From an uncultured Acidimicrobiaceae bacterium (GTDB lineage: Bacteria; Actinomycetota; Acidimicrobiia; Spongiisociales; SHLN01): a DNA stretch of 36,337 nucleotides. A program made the position numbers and the translations under genes. Positions 22,375 to 31,467 of the stretch are shown one piece after another. Numbering within the stretch: the stretch's first letter is position 1; every line of letters begins with the position of its first letter. The DNA is taken from the NCBI GenBank assembly GCA_947259275.1, contig CAMYMH010000028.1, positions 1 through 36,337 of the forward strand, written 5' to 3'. The notes under the pieces were generated by a model that saw nothing but the letters and a program-made list of their open reading frames with translations, made no database searches and was not told where the DNA came from.

Positions 22375-23355
22375 CTACGAGAGGGCCGGGATGACCTCCC
22401 GTGCGAAGAGCTCGAGCCCGCCGCGGTCGGTGGCGACGTCGGGGAAGTTGACGATGGCGTAGGCCATGCCCGCCTCGACCCAGGGGCGCAACATGTCTAT
22501 GAGTTGCTCGGGTGTTCCAGCCATTGACCCGTACATACGCATGCTCCGTTCCAACGTGGCACCCTCGACATAGCGGCCGTAGTGGGCGCGGATGGCATCG
22601 ACGTGCTCGGCGGCACCGGCTTCGGTGTCCGCGCACACGATCGTGAAATTGGAGCTGCGGGTGATGGTGTCGAAGTCCCGTCCTACCGCCTCGCAGTGCG
22701 CGGCCAGAACCTCCGATTTGTGGCGGAACTCGTCGACGGACGTTCCGAAGTTGGTGTAGGTGGCGGAAGTGGCCGCCACGCGCAAAGTGAGCTGCTCTCC
22801 ACCACCGGCCACCCAGATCGGTATGTGGGGTTTCTGCACCGGCTTGGGCTGGCAAATGGCGCCGTCGAGTGAATAGTGCTTCCCCTTGAACACCACCTCA
22901 TCCTCGGTCCACATGCGCTGCATGATGTCGACCGCTTCCCCGAGGCGTCCGATCCGAACCGAGGGCTTGGCAAACTCGTACCCGTACCCGACGTATTCAT
23001 GCTCGTACCACCCCGCTCCGATGCCCATCTCGAGCCTCCCGCCGGATATGACATCAACCGACGCGGCCACTTTTGCCAGATACGACGGTGGTCGGTAGGA
23101 ATTGCATGTGCACATCTGGCCGAGACGCACGGTGCTGGTGGTGGCCGCGAGGGCCGCCATCAACGTCCATGCCTCGTAGGTCACTTCCTGGGTGGGCGTG
23201 GGGACGGTGTGGAAGTGATCGAAGACCCACAATGACTCGAAACCGGAAGACTCGATGGTGCGGGCGATTTCAAGCATGGTCGGCCAGTGCTCGGCTTGCT
23301 CGATCCCCACGAGATCGAGTCGCCATCCCTGTGGCACAAACGCCCCAAACTTCAC
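22375..23355 (-). CDS. LLM-class flavin/F420-dependent oxidoreductase
   Basis: A 326-residue luciferase-like TIM barrel. It begins MKFGAFVPQGW, has ESLWVFDHFHTVP (residues ~40-52), LAKVAASVDVISGGRLEMGIGAGWYEHEY and a PHIPIWVAGGGEQ strand, the order seen in actinobacterial F420-dependent oxidoreductases. The cofactor could be FMN or F420; actinobacterial context favours F420, but sequence alone does not decide. Substrate is unknown. The GTG start has TAGGGT 6 nt upstream on the minus strand, again a leaderless pattern. The gene stands alone between convergent and divergent neighbours. Confidence 0.88.
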   Translation of the reverse strand: MKFGAFVPQGWRLDLVGIEQAEHWPTMLEIARTIESSGFESLWVFDHFHTVPTPTQEVTYEAWTLMAALAATTSTVRLGQMCTCNSYRPPSYLAKVAASVDVISGGRLEMGIGAGWYEHEYVGYGYEFAKPSVRIGRLGEAVDIMQRMWTEDEVVFKGKHYSLDGAICQPKPVQKPHIPIWVAGGGEQLTLRVAATSATYTNFGTSVDEFRHKSEVLAAHCEAVGRDFDTITRSSNFTIVCADTEAGAAEHVDAIRAHYGRYVEGATLERSMRMYGSMAGTPEQLIDMLRPWVEAGMAYAIVNFPDVATDRGGLELFAREVIPALS

Positions 23356-23361
23356 GCCGCG

Positions 23362-23367
23362 ACCCTA
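23362..23367 (-). promoter_or_regulatory. Leaderless-type -10 box of the LLM oxidoreductase gene
   Basis: TAGGGT on the minus strand, then CGCGGC, then the GTG start. Confidence 0.4.
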
Positions 23368-23529
23368 GTCAGCTCGGAGCTCAGCGGTGGCCGTTCTGCC
23401 GCGACAACGCAGCAATCTTGGGCACTCCAGATCGGTCGCTGTCCGGAGCGCTCATTGGGTCAGCTTCGCCGAGCTGGCTGCTCTCAAAGATGTCGGTGGG
23501 GCTTCGCCTTCTGATCGGGCCTCGATCGG

Positions 23530-23535
23530 TAGCCT
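23530..23535 (+). promoter_or_regulatory. Leaderless-type -10 box of the GNAT-hyuA-hyuB operon
   Basis: TAGCCT lies 7 nt before GTG 23543. It supports that start over the in-frame ATG at 23387, which would add about 50 residues without family resemblance. Confidence 0.4.
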
Positions 23536-23542
23536 CCAGGCC

Positions 23543-24097
23543 GTGACCTACCGCATCGAGCCGGCCACCGACAACTTCGCCGACCTGGAGGACCTGTTCG
23601 GTCCAAACGGCGCCTGGTCCGGGTGCTGGTGCATGTGGAATCGGCAGACGAACGCCGGTTTCCAGGAGAACAACTACGAGCCCAATCGGAAGGCGCTGCG
23701 GGCCAACCTGGCGGGCGGTCACGAGTTCGGCATCCTTGCCTATGACGGGGACACCGCGGTCGGCTGGGCGGCGCTGGCACCGCGCCCGGAGTACTCCCGC
23801 CTGGGCCGATCACCAGTGACCAAGCCGGTCGACGACGTCGAGGTTTGGTCGGTGACCTGCTTCGTGGTGAAGAAGGGCCAGCGCGGTTTGGGGGTGGCCA
23901 CCGCCCTGCTGGCCGGGGCGGCGCGGCGAGCCCGAGAGTTGGGAGCGACTGTGCTGGAGGGATATCCGGTGGCGCCCGAGGGCGAGCTCGGCGATACCGA
24001 TGCCTGGCACGGCCTCGAGTCGATGTTCGTGAATGCCGGTTTCACCGAGGTGGCTCGCCGCAAACCGCGTCGTCCCATCTATCGCAAAGCGCTATGA
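23543..24097 (+). CDS. GNAT-family N-acetyltransferase
   Basis: With the GTG start at 23543 the protein has 184 residues. It begins VTYRIEPATDNFADLEDLFG and has a Cys/Trp-rich stretch WSGCWCMWNRQ (residues ~25-35) typical of a GNAT subgroup. VEVWSVTCFVVKKGQRGLGVATALL (two adjacent pieces, ~95-120) contains the acetyl-CoA pyrophosphate loop R/Q-x-x-G-x-A. The C-terminus is ARRKPRRPIYRKAL. The substrate is unknown. Its stop overlaps the hyuA start as ATGA (24094-24097), so it is the first gene of a three-gene operon with hydantoinase-like subunits. The start codon choice is moderately sure. Confidence 0.82.
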   Translation: MTYRIEPATDNFADLEDLFGPNGAWSGCWCMWNRQTNAGFQENNYEPNRKALRANLAGGHEFGILAYDGDTAVGWAALAPRPEYSRLGRSPVTKPVDDVEVWSVTCFVVKKGQRGLGVATALLAGAARRARELGATVLEGYPVAPEGELGDTDAWHGLESMFVNAGFTEVARRKPRRPIYRKAL

Positions 24098-26013
24098 GCC
24101 GCACGCTGACGGTCGATGTCGGAGGCACATTTACCGACGTAGTCGTGTGGGACGGGAAACAATTGCGTACCGCCAAGGTCCCCAGCACACCGGACGATCA
24201 GAGCCGGGGAGTCCTGGCCGGCGCCGAAGCGGCTGCCGATGGGGCCGATCGCTTCTTGCACGGCACGACGGTCGCCACCAACGCGCTGCTCGAGCGGGCC
24301 GGGGCACTCACTGCGCTGGTCGCCACCCCCGGCTTCGAGGATGTTCTCGAGATCGGCCGCCAGGACCGCCCCTCGCTCTACGACCCGGAGATGCAGCGTC
24401 GCCCGCCACTGGTGCCTCGGGAGCGGCGGGTCCCCGCAGACGGCATCGCACCCGATGCTCTGAGAGAGGTCGAATCCATCGCAGTGTCGCTGCTTTACTC
24501 GTACCAGGATCCGGCAGCCGAAATGGCCGTGCGAGACGCGATTCGGCGGATCCGTCCTGATCTTCCGGTTTCGATCTCGAGCGAAGTGGCGCCGGAATTC
24601 CGGGAGTACGAGCGCGCTTCGACCACCGTGCTCAACGCCTATGTCCAGCCGGTGATGAGTCGTTATCTATCCCGTCTGGCTGCTGCGGCTGCCGGCGCCG
24701 GCCTTCCAAGCGACGTTCTCGTAATGCGCTCCTCTGGCGGCCTCACCACCGCCGAGGGTGCAGCCGCCACCCCGGCCATCGCCCTGCTGTCGGGCCCCGC
24801 CGGGGGAGTTGTGGCGGCCACCGAGCTGGGCCGGGCACTCGGCAAGGGGCACCTCATCTCGTTTGATATGGGCGGTACGTCGACCGACGTCTGCCGTATC
24901 GACGACTCCCGTCCGGAGATCTCCCACGAGCGCGACATCGCCGGGTACCCATGCCGACTTCCATCAGTGGCCATCCACACGGTGGGGGCCGGAGGCGGCA
25001 GCCTTGGCTGGGTTGATTCGGGAGGTGCCCTCCGGGTGGGACCGCGCAGCGCCGGAGCCCGCCCCGGCCCGGCTTCATACGGTCACGGCGGTCGCGACTC
25101 GGCAGTGACGGATGCCAACGTGGCGCTAGGCCGCATCAACCCGGCCGCCCGGTTTGGAGTCGACCTCGACCTGCAACCCGATCGGGCTCGGCAGGCACTC
25201 GCCACGCTGGGAAGCCAACTGGATCTGGGGCCGGTCGAGACCGCCGCCGGCATGCTCGAGGTGGTCGAGGAAATCATGGCGGGGGCAATCCGCCGGGTCT
25301 CGATTGAGCAGGGGGCCGACCCGCGCCGCGCCGCCCTGGTGGCCTTTGGCGGAGCCGGTGGCCTCCACGCCACCGCCCTCGCCCGTCGTCTCGACATGGC
25401 GGGAGTCCTGGTTCCAAACAACGCCGGCGTCTTCTCGGCGTTCGGGCTGCTGCTGAGCCCACCCCGCGTCGACGCCTCCCGGACCATCATGACGACCGAT
25501 GCCGGGGCGCTCGACGCCGCCCTCAGGTCGCTCGCTCAGCTCACCGCCGATGATTTGCGATCTTCCGATGTGGAACCGGTAACCACCTCGTCGGCGGTAG
25601 ATGTTCGGTACACGGGACAATCGCATGAGTTGACGGTCGACTATGCACCCGGCGATGGCTGGGAGCGGCTGGCCGGGCGGTTCCATCAGCTGCACGCCGA
25701 GCGCAACGGCTTCGCCCGGCCGGAGGACCCCATCGAAGCGGTGACCATCCGGGCGTCTGCCCTCGGTGCCCCCGCCCTGGCGTTGGCAGACCTTCCTCCC
25801 CTACGGCCCCGCGGTGAGCCCGGCCGCGGCCTTCGCCAGATCGTGTGGGGCCGGAAGTCGGTTGACGCGGTCGTGGTCTGGCGGCCGGCGCTGGCGCCGG
25901 GAGCCGAGGTGGTTGGGCCGGCCGTGATCGAGGAGCCGGAAGCGACCACGGTCCTCGGCCCACGAGAGCGGGCCAATGTCCATGAGAACGGGGCCCTGGA
26001 GGTCGAGTGGTAG
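24094..26013 (+). CDS. hyuA: Hydantoinase/oxoprolinase A-type subunit
   Basis: A 639-residue protein of the HyuA/oxoprolinase family, with an actin-like ATPase fold. ATP-binding motifs are VDVGGTFTDVVVWDG (residues ~7-21), HGTTVATNALLER, SFDMGGTSTDVC (~254-265) and GAGGGSLGWVD. The middle and C-terminal regions have ASYGHGGRDSAVTDANV and the FGGAGGLHATALA stretch. With HyuB it forms ATP-dependent amidohydrolases acting on hydantoins, N-methylhydantoin or 5-oxoproline, and the family also includes acetone carboxylase subunits. The exact substrate cannot be told from sequence. ATG 24094 is fixed by the overlap with the GNAT gene. It overlaps hyuB by 7 nt. Confidence 0.9.
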   Translation: MSRTLTVDVGGTFTDVVVWDGKQLRTAKVPSTPDDQSRGVLAGAEAAADGADRFLHGTTVATNALLERAGALTALVATPGFEDVLEIGRQDRPSLYDPEMQRRPPLVPRERRVPADGIAPDALREVESIAVSLLYSYQDPAAEMAVRDAIRRIRPDLPVSISSEVAPEFREYERASTTVLNAYVQPVMSRYLSRLAAAAAGAGLPSDVLVMRSSGGLTTAEGAAATPAIALLSGPAGGVVAATELGRALGKGHLISFDMGGTSTDVCRIDDSRPEISHERDIAGYPCRLPSVAIHTVGAGGGSLGWVDSGGALRVGPRSAGARPGPASYGHGGRDSAVTDANVALGRINPAARFGVDLDLQPDRARQALATLGSQLDLGPVETAAGMLEVVEEIMAGAIRRVSIEQGADPRRAALVAFGGAGGLHATALARRLDMAGVLVPNNAGVFSAFGLLLSPPRVDASRTIMTTDAGALDAALRSLAQLTADDLRSSDVEPVTTSSAVDVRYTGQSHELTVDYAPGDGWERLAGRFHQLHAERNGFARPEDPIEAVTIRASALGAPALALADLPPLRPRGEPGRGLRQIVWGRKSVDAVVVWRPALAPGAEVVGPAVIEEPEATTVLGPRERANVHENGALEVEW

Positions 26014-27542
26014 ACGCCATCACCCTCGAGGTCGCCCGCAACCGGTTCGCCCAGATCGCCGACGAGATGGGTGTGGTGCTGCGGCGAACCGCCTATTCAC
26101 CCAACATAAAGGAGCGCGCCGATTGTTCGGCGGCCGTGTTTGTTGCCTCCGGTGAGATGTTGGCGCAAGCCGAGCACATCCCGGTACATCTCGGTTCCAT
26201 GCCGGCTTCCGTAGCCGCGGTGCTGGCGCGCTTCGGCGCTGAGGTGGAACCGGATGCCCAGTACGCGGTCAACGATCCGTTCGCCGGGGGGACCCACCTC
26301 AACGACCTGACGCTCGTGCGGCCCGTGTTCCACGGCGAGTCACTGATCGCCTGGGTCGCCAACCGGGCGCATCATGCCGACGTCGGGGGCGAGTCCCCGG
26401 GTTCGATGCCGGCCCACGCTGTCACCGTCGATCAGGAGGGCCACCGGGTGGCACCCACACTCGCCGTCCGCGACGGCGAGTGGCTTCCCGAGTTCGTGGA
26501 ACCCTTCCTGGCGGCCACTCGCACGCCGGCCGAACGGCTCGGTGACCTGTCGGCTCAGTTGGGGGCCAACGAGGCTGGGGCACGACGGGTTTTGGATGTG
26601 GTGGCTGAGGGCGGTGGTCGTTTCGCCGAAGTAACCACCGCGCTGCTCGATTACGGCGAGCGTCGCATGCGAGCGGCCCTGGCGGCCCTCCCCAACGGGG
26701 AGTACACCTTCACCGACTTCATGGAGTTCGGGTCGGAGCTGCTTCCGATCCGGGTCTCGATCACCATCGTCGGTGACGGGTTGACGGCCGACTTCGCCGG
26801 CTCGGCGGGTCAGATCCAGGGCAACATCAACGCGGTCGAGGCCGTTACCCGTTCCTGCCTCTACTACGCGGTGCGGGTGGCCACTGATCCGACCATCCCG
26901 GCCAACGGGGGCTGCTACCGGCCCCTGACGCTGCTGGCTCCGGAGGGCTCGCTCGTCAACGCCAATCCACCCGCGGCAGTAGCGGCCGGCAACGTCGAGA
27001 CCAGCCAGCGCATCGCCGATGTGCTGCTGGGTGCGCTGGCCGGCGCGGCACCGGGTCGGGTACCGGCGGCCGGCCAGGGGACCATGAATAACATCCTCAT
27101 CGGCAACGACGACTTCGCCTATTACGAGACGCTGGCCGGAGGTCAGGGAGCCCGCCCGGGCGGCGCCGGCCAGTCGGGGATCCACACCGGCATGACCAAC
27201 ACCAAGAACACGCCCATCGAGTCGCTCGAATCCCACTATCCGTTCCGGGTGCTCCGTTACGCCCTCCGGCGCGGAAGCGGAGGAGCAGGCCGCTATCCCG
27301 GTGGGGAAGGCATCGAGCGCGAGCTCGAGTTCCAGTCGGCGGCAACGTTGTCCCTCATGGGGGAGCGTCGAGTCCTCCCACCCTGGGGCCTGGCGGGCGG
27401 CCGCCCGGGCGCCCGGGGCGAGGACTGGCTCATCCGCAAGGGATCAACTCCGGAAAGTCTTCCCGGCAAAGTGACCGTGGATGTGAAGCCGGGCGATCGA
27501 CTCCTGGTGCGAACCCCGGGCGGTGGCGGGTGGGGGGCATGA
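26007..27542 (+). CDS. hyuB: Hydantoinase/oxoprolinase B-type subunit
   Basis: A 511-residue HyuB-family protein, partner of the A subunit. It begins at GTG 26007, overlapping the hyuA stop. Family stretches are [35 protein letters not shown] (two adjacent parts, residues ~10-44), [26 protein letters not shown]-like [19 protein letters not shown], and the C-terminal [18 protein letters not shown] and [16 protein letters not shown]. Length (~510-600 usual) is complete. The Gly-rich end is typical. The stop at 27540-27542 is followed at once by a degenerate 7-bp array. Confidence 0.9.
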   Translation: MVDAITLEVARNRFAQIADEMGVVLRRTAYSPNIKERADCSAAVFVASGEMLAQAEHIPVHLGSMPASVAAVLARFGAEVEPDAQYAVNDPFAGGTHLNDLTLVRPVFHGESLIAWVANRAHHADVGGESPGSMPAHAVTVDQEGHRVAPTLAVRDGEWLPEFVEPFLAATRTPAERLGDLSAQLGANEAGARRVLDVVAEGGGRFAEVTTALLDYGERRMRAALAALPNGEYTFTDFMEFGSELLPIRVSITIVGDGLTADFAGSAGQIQGNINAVEAVTRSCLYYAVRVATDPTIPANGGCYRPLTLLAPEGSLVNANPPAAVAAGNVETSQRIADVLLGALAGAAPGRVPAAGQGTMNNILIGNDDFAYYETLAGGQGARPGGAGQSGIHTGMTNTKNTPIESLESHYPFRVLRYALRRGSGGAGRYPGGEGIERELEFQSAATLSLMGERRVLPPWGLAGGRPGARGEDWLIRKGSTPESLPGKVTVDVKPGDRLLVRTPGGGGWGA

Positions 27543-27570
27543 GCCCACCTCCAACCGCCAACAGCCCACC
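27543..27570 (+). repeat. Heptamer array (GCCCACC/TCCAACC type) directly after hyuB
   Basis: GCCCACC, TCCAACC, GCCAACA, GCCCACC, beginning on the base after the hyuB stop. More degenerate than the other arrays but with the same 7-bp period and placement. Confidence 0.65.
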
Positions 27571-27620
27571 GCAAGGAGGCGGCCGAGGTCGTTGAAGATC
27601 GGGTTGTCGTGTGCCTTCTT

Positions 27621-27786
27621 CCCGCCCTGAGGGCGGGGTGGCCAAGAACGCCTTCGGCGTTCTTGTGGAGTTGCTGCGCGAAGCAGCCCGGAGGGCTGCC
27701 GAGGTCGCGGTGGGGGCAACCCTGCGGGTTGCCGGGAACGGGAACCGTTCCCAGCCTCCCCCCTCCGTCGTCTGCCCTTCGGGCAG
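27621..27786 (+). repeat. Cluster of perfect small hairpins, mostly with three-base loops
   Basis: Six perfect palindromes with triloops occur in 166 bases. They are CCCGCCC-TGA-GGGCGGG (27621-27637), a 10-bp stem CAAGAACGCC with loop TTC (27643-27665), GCAGCCC-GGA-GGGCTGC (27683-27699), GGCAACCC-TGC-GGGTTGCC (27715-27733), GGGAACGG-GAA-CCGTTCCC (27734-27752) and CTGCCC-TTC-GGGCAG (27772-27786). A seventh stem, GCTGC/GCAGC with a five-base loop, overlaps the third. The stems differ in sequence, so this is not a simple tandem repeat. Frames across it are not convincing genes. Confidence 0.9.
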
Positions 27787-27936
27787 CCGCCCCTGTCCCC
27801 CCCAAAGTGAGGGGTTCTTGGCTGGAGACCGGCGACGGATGACCGGCCGCCGAAAGCTCCTTGACCCTCACCGTCCCGCGCGGTATGTTGCATCCCAGGA
27901 CAACTGAGCAGACCTCCCGAGAGGTCGAGGTCACCT

Positions 27937-27983
27937 ATAGCACGTGAAGTGCGAAGGTTTGTTTATCTTCGCATATGTGCTAT
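27937..27983 (+). promoter_or_regulatory. Nested inverted repeat in the rpoB upstream region
   Basis: Outer arms ATAGCAC (27937-27943) and GTGCTAT (27977-27983) enclose inner arms TGCGAAG (27950-27956) and CTTCGCA (27967-27973). A separate GACCTC-CCGA-GAGGTC hairpin lies at 27911-27926. The nested repeat overlaps the candidate rpoB promoter, so it may be an operator; in RNA it would form only from an upstream start. Confidence 0.5.
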
Positions 27984-27986
27984 TAT
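27959..27986 (+). promoter_or_regulatory. Candidate housekeeping promoter for rpoBC
   Basis: TTGTTT (27959-27964), 16 nt, TATTAT (27981-27986). Transcription would begin near 27993, giving a ~39-nt leader with the TAGGAGG ribosome binding site at 28017-28023. It lies in an AT-rich island within GC-rich surroundings. Confidence 0.55.
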
Positions 27987-28031
27987 TGCCGTTCGCCGTC
28001 CCATGCCGCCCTGTTTTAGGAGGAACCCGCC

Positions 28032-31000
28032 TTGGCCCCTGCGCGTGTCGCCCAGCGTTTGTCCTTTGCCAAGATCCCCGAAGTCCAGCCCCTTCCCGAT
28101 TTGCTGGCCACCCAACACGAAAGTTTCAACTGGTTCCTGGAAACGGGCCTCCAGGAGCTGTTCGACGAGGTCTTCCCCATCGAGGACTTCACGGGCAGCC
28201 TTGCCCTCGACTTGAGGAACCACTGGTTCGCCGAGCCCACCCTCACAATCGAGGAGGCCAAGGAGCGCGACTCCAACTACTCGCGTCCGCTGTTCGTAAC
28301 CGCCCGCTTCATGAATCGCCAGACCGGTGAGATCAAGGAGCAGCAGGTGTTCCTCGGTGACTTCCCCATCATGACGGTGAATGGGACGTTCATCGTCAAC
28401 GGGACCGAGCGCGTGGTGGTGAGCCAGCTGGTCCGGTCACCCGGCGTCTACTTCGACCAGGTGGTGGACAAGACCTCGGACAAGGACCTCTACACCGCCA
28501 AGGTGATCCCGGGTCGGGGCGCCTGGCTCGAGTTCGACACCGACAAGAAAGATACGGTTGGCGTGCGGGTGGACCGCAAGCGCCGCCAGCTTGTCACCAC
28601 CTTCCTGCGCGCGCTCGAGATCGGCGAGAGCGATGAGGAGATCCTCGAGCTGTTCGACGGCGCCGAGTCCATCAAGAACACGCTCGAAAAGGACGCCACG
28701 GAAGACCGGGACGAGGCTTTGCTCGACCTGTACCGCAAGCTGCGCCCCGGCGAGCTGACCACGGTTGAGTCCGCCCGCGGACTCATCAATACGCTCTTCT
28801 ACAACCCGAAGCGCTACGACCTCACCCGAGTGGGCCGCTACAAGCTGTCGGGCAAGTTTGGCCGCAAAGTACTCGACTCGGACAAGTACATCAGCGAGGA
28901 GCACGGCCTGCTGTCGCGCGACGACATCCTCGACACCATCCGTTACATCGTGGCCCTCCATGAAGGCCAGGAGGGCTACCGCACCGACGACATCGACCAT
29001 TTCGGCAACCGCCGGATCCGAACCGTGGGTGAGCTCATCCAGAACCAGGTGCGGGTCGGGCTCACTCGCCTGGAGCGAGTGGTGCGCGAGCGGATGACCA
29101 CCCAGGACCCGGAGGTCATCACCCCGCAGAGCCTTATCAACATCCGGCCGGTGGTGGCCTCCATCAAGGAGTTCTTCGGCACCAGCCAGCTGAGCCAATT
29201 CATGGACCAGCCCAACCCCCTCGCCGGCCTCACCCATCGGCGCCGCCTGTCGGCGCTCGGCCCGGGCGGCCTCTCCCGCGAGCGGGCCGGCTTCGAAGTG
29301 CGAGACGTGCATCCCAGCCACTACGGCCGCATGTGTCCGATCGAGACCCCGGAGGGGCCGAACATCGGCCTGATCGGCTCGCTGGCCACCTATGCCAAGG
29401 TCAACCGGTTCGGATTCATCGAGACCCCCTATCGGCGGGTTGACAAGGGCCGGGTGACCAGCCGGGTCGACTTCCTCACCGCTTCCGAGGAGGAGAACTT
29501 CGTCATTGCCCAGGCCAACGCCCCCCTCAAGGACAGTGGCGATTTCGCCAACCCCCGGGTGCTGGTCCGCAAGACGGGTGGTGAGATCGAATATGTCAGC
29601 GGCAAGAACGTCGACTACATGGACGTGTCTCCCAAGCAGATCGTCTCGGTGGCGACGGCGCTGATTCCGTTTCTCGAGCACGATGACGCCAACCGTGCCC
29701 TGATGGGCTCGAACATGATGCGCCAGGCCGTTCCCCTCCTGAAGGCGGAAGCGCCCCTGGTAGGAACCGGGGTCGAGCCCCGGGCCGCCTACGACTCGGG
29801 AGACATGGTGGTGGCGGAAGGCGCCGGCGAGGTCACCGAGATCACCGGCGACCACATCGTGGTGAAGGAATCGTCGAACAACCGCAAGAAGACCTACAAG
29901 CTCAAGAAGTTCGAGCGCTCGAACCAGGGGACCAACCTCAACCAGAAGCCGGTGGTCTCCGAGGGTGACACGGTCAAGCAGGGTGATGTCATCGCCGACG
30001 GACCATCGACCGATGCCGGCGAACTGGCGCTTGGCAAGAACCTGCTGGTGGCCTTTATGCCCTGGAAGGGCCACAACTACGAGGACGCCATCGTGCTGTC
30101 CGAGCGCCTGGTCAAGGACGACGTGCTCACCTCAATCCACATCGAGGAATACGAGATCGAAGCCCGCGACACCAAGCTGGGCGCCGAGGAGATCACTCGG
30201 GATATTCCCAACGTCGCCGAGGAGGTCCTGCGCGACCTGGACGACGAGGGCATCATTCGGGTGGGAGCCGAGGTCGGGCCCGGCGACTACCTGGTTGGGA
30301 AAGTCACGCCGAAGGGCGAGACGGAGCTAACCCCCGAGGAGCGGCTGCTGCGGGCCATCTTTGGCGAGAAGGCGCGCGAGGTGCGAGACACGTCTCTCAA
30401 GATTCCGCACGGCGAAGGTGGCAAGGTCATCGATGTCAAGGTGTTCAGCCGCGATGACGGCGACGACCTCCCGCCCGGGATGAACGAGCTGGTTCGGGTC
30501 TACGTTGCCCAGCAGCGCAAGATATCCGAGGGTGACAAGCTGGCCGGGCGGCATGGAAACAAGGGAGTCATCGCCAAGATTCTCCCTGTGGAAGACATGC
30601 CTTTCCTGGCCGACGGCACTCCCGTCGACATCGTCTTGTCGCCGCTGGGCGTTCCGTCCCGCATGAATCTCGGCCAGGTGCTCGAGACTCACCTCGGCTG
30701 GGCGGCTGCCCATGGCTGGAAGCCCTTCAAGGCCTCCAGCCCGGCCAACGGAGGAGCCAAGCCGTGGCAGCGGGTGGCTACCCCGGTGTTCGACGGGGCC
30801 CTGGAAGAGGAGATCGCCGCGCTGCTGACCAACTCGCTCGAGAACCAGGACGGCATGAAGCTGGTTGACGACGACGGCAAAGCCCGCCTCATCGACGGGC
30901 GCGACGGGAGGGCATTCGACCAGCCCGTCACCGTCGGGTACCTGTACGTACTGAAGCTGCTCCACTTGGTCGACGACAAGATCCATGCCCGCTCAACCGG

Positions 31001-31379
31001 TCCGTACTCGATGATCACCCAGCAGCCGCTGGGTGGTAAGGCACAGTTCGGTGGGCAGCGGTTCGGTGAGATGGAAGTGTGGGCCCTCGAGGCATACGGC
31101 GCCGCTTACGCCCTCCAGGAGCTGCTGACCATCAAGTCAGACGATGTCAACGGCCGCGTCAAGGTGTACGAGGCCATCGTCAAGGGCGAGAACATCCCCG
31201 AGCCGGGAATACCCGAGAGTTTCAAGGTATTGGTGAAGGAGATGCAATCCCTCTGCCTCAACGTCGAGATGCTCTCGGCGGGTGAGGAAGTGCAGCTCAA
31301 AGAGCTCGACGAGGACGTTTTCCGCACCGCTGAATCACTAGGCATTGACATTTCGCGCCCCGAGAGGACCGAGGCGTAG
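28032..31379 (+). CDS. rpoB: DNA-directed RNA polymerase subunit beta
   Basis: An 1115-residue beta subunit of actinobacterial length. TTG 28032 is the start, with TAGGAGG 8 nt upstream and [16 protein letters not shown] matching the usual N-terminus. Two lobes and the protrusion precede the rifampicin region (residues ~383-409: [11 protein letters not shown], then [16 protein letters not shown]). Positions equal to E. coli Q513, D516, H526, R529 and S531 keep the sensitive residues, but N518 is replaced by P394. [31 protein letters not shown] and the C-terminal [15 protein letters not shown] are as expected. rpoC follows after 88 nt. Unusually, rplL is not the upstream neighbour. Confidence 0.98.
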   Translation: MAPARVAQRLSFAKIPEVQPLPDLLATQHESFNWFLETGLQELFDEVFPIEDFTGSLALDLRNHWFAEPTLTIEEAKERDSNYSRPLFVTARFMNRQTGEIKEQQVFLGDFPIMTVNGTFIVNGTERVVVSQLVRSPGVYFDQVVDKTSDKDLYTAKVIPGRGAWLEFDTDKKDTVGVRVDRKRRQLVTTFLRALEIGESDEEILELFDGAESIKNTLEKDATEDRDEALLDLYRKLRPGELTTVESARGLINTLFYNPKRYDLTRVGRYKLSGKFGRKVLDSDKYISEEHGLLSRDDILDTIRYIVALHEGQEGYRTDDIDHFGNRRIRTVGELIQNQVRVGLTRLERVVRERMTTQDPEVITPQSLINIRPVVASIKEFFGTSQLSQFMDQPNPLAGLTHRRRLSALGPGGLSRERAGFEVRDVHPSHYGRMCPIETPEGPNIGLIGSLATYAKVNRFGFIETPYRRVDKGRVTSRVDFLTASEEENFVIAQANAPLKDSGDFANPRVLVRKTGGEIEYVSGKNVDYMDVSPKQIVSVATALIPFLEHDDANRALMGSNMMRQAVPLLKAEAPLVGTGVEPRAAYDSGDMVVAEGAGEVTEITGDHIVVKESSNNRKKTYKLKKFERSNQGTNLNQKPVVSEGDTVKQGDVIADGPSTDAGELALGKNLLVAFMPWKGHNYEDAIVLSERLVKDDVLTSIHIEEYEIEARDTKLGAEEITRDIPNVAEEVLRDLDDEGIIRVGAEVGPGDYLVGKVTPKGETELTPEERLLRAIFGEKAREVRDTSLKIPHGEGGKVIDVKVFSRDDGDDLPPGMNELVRVYVAQQRKISEGDKLAGRHGNKGVIAKILPVEDMPFLADGTPVDIVLSPLGVPSRMNLGQVLETHLGWAAAHGWKPFKASSPANGGAKPWQRVATPVFDGALEEEIAALLTNSLENQDGMKLVDDDGKARLIDGRDGRAFDQPVTVGYLYVLKLLHLVDDKIHARSTGPYSMITQQPLGGKAQFGGQRFGEMEVWALEAYGAAYALQELLTIKSDDVNGRVKVYEAIVKGENIPEPGIPESFKVLVKEMQSLCLNVEMLSAGEEVQLKELDEDVFRTAESLGIDISRPERTEA

Positions 31380-31399
31380 CAACCGGCGATGGACAAACT

Positions 31400-31421
31400 G
31401 AGCCGCAGGCAGGAGCGGCTC
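31400..31421 (+). other. Hairpin in the rpoB-rpoC spacer
   Basis: GAGCCGC, eight bases, GCGGCTC: a perfect 7-bp stem 19 nt after the rpoB stop codon. It may affect processing or read-through of the rpoBC mRNA. No T-run follows. Confidence 0.45.
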
Positions 31422-31467
31422 GCAACAACGTATGACGACCGAGATGGACTGAGACAAGGGGACCCGC

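Noticed and set aside
27609..27842. Overlapping short frames in the hairpin cluster before rpoB
   Set aside because: They are made of palindromes read as low-complexity Pro/Arg/Gly peptides, with no ribosome binding site and no family resemblance.
28437..30074. Open frame of 545 codons on the minus strand inside rpoB
   Set aside because: Antisense shadow of a highly conserved gene. It has no start signal or family resemblance.
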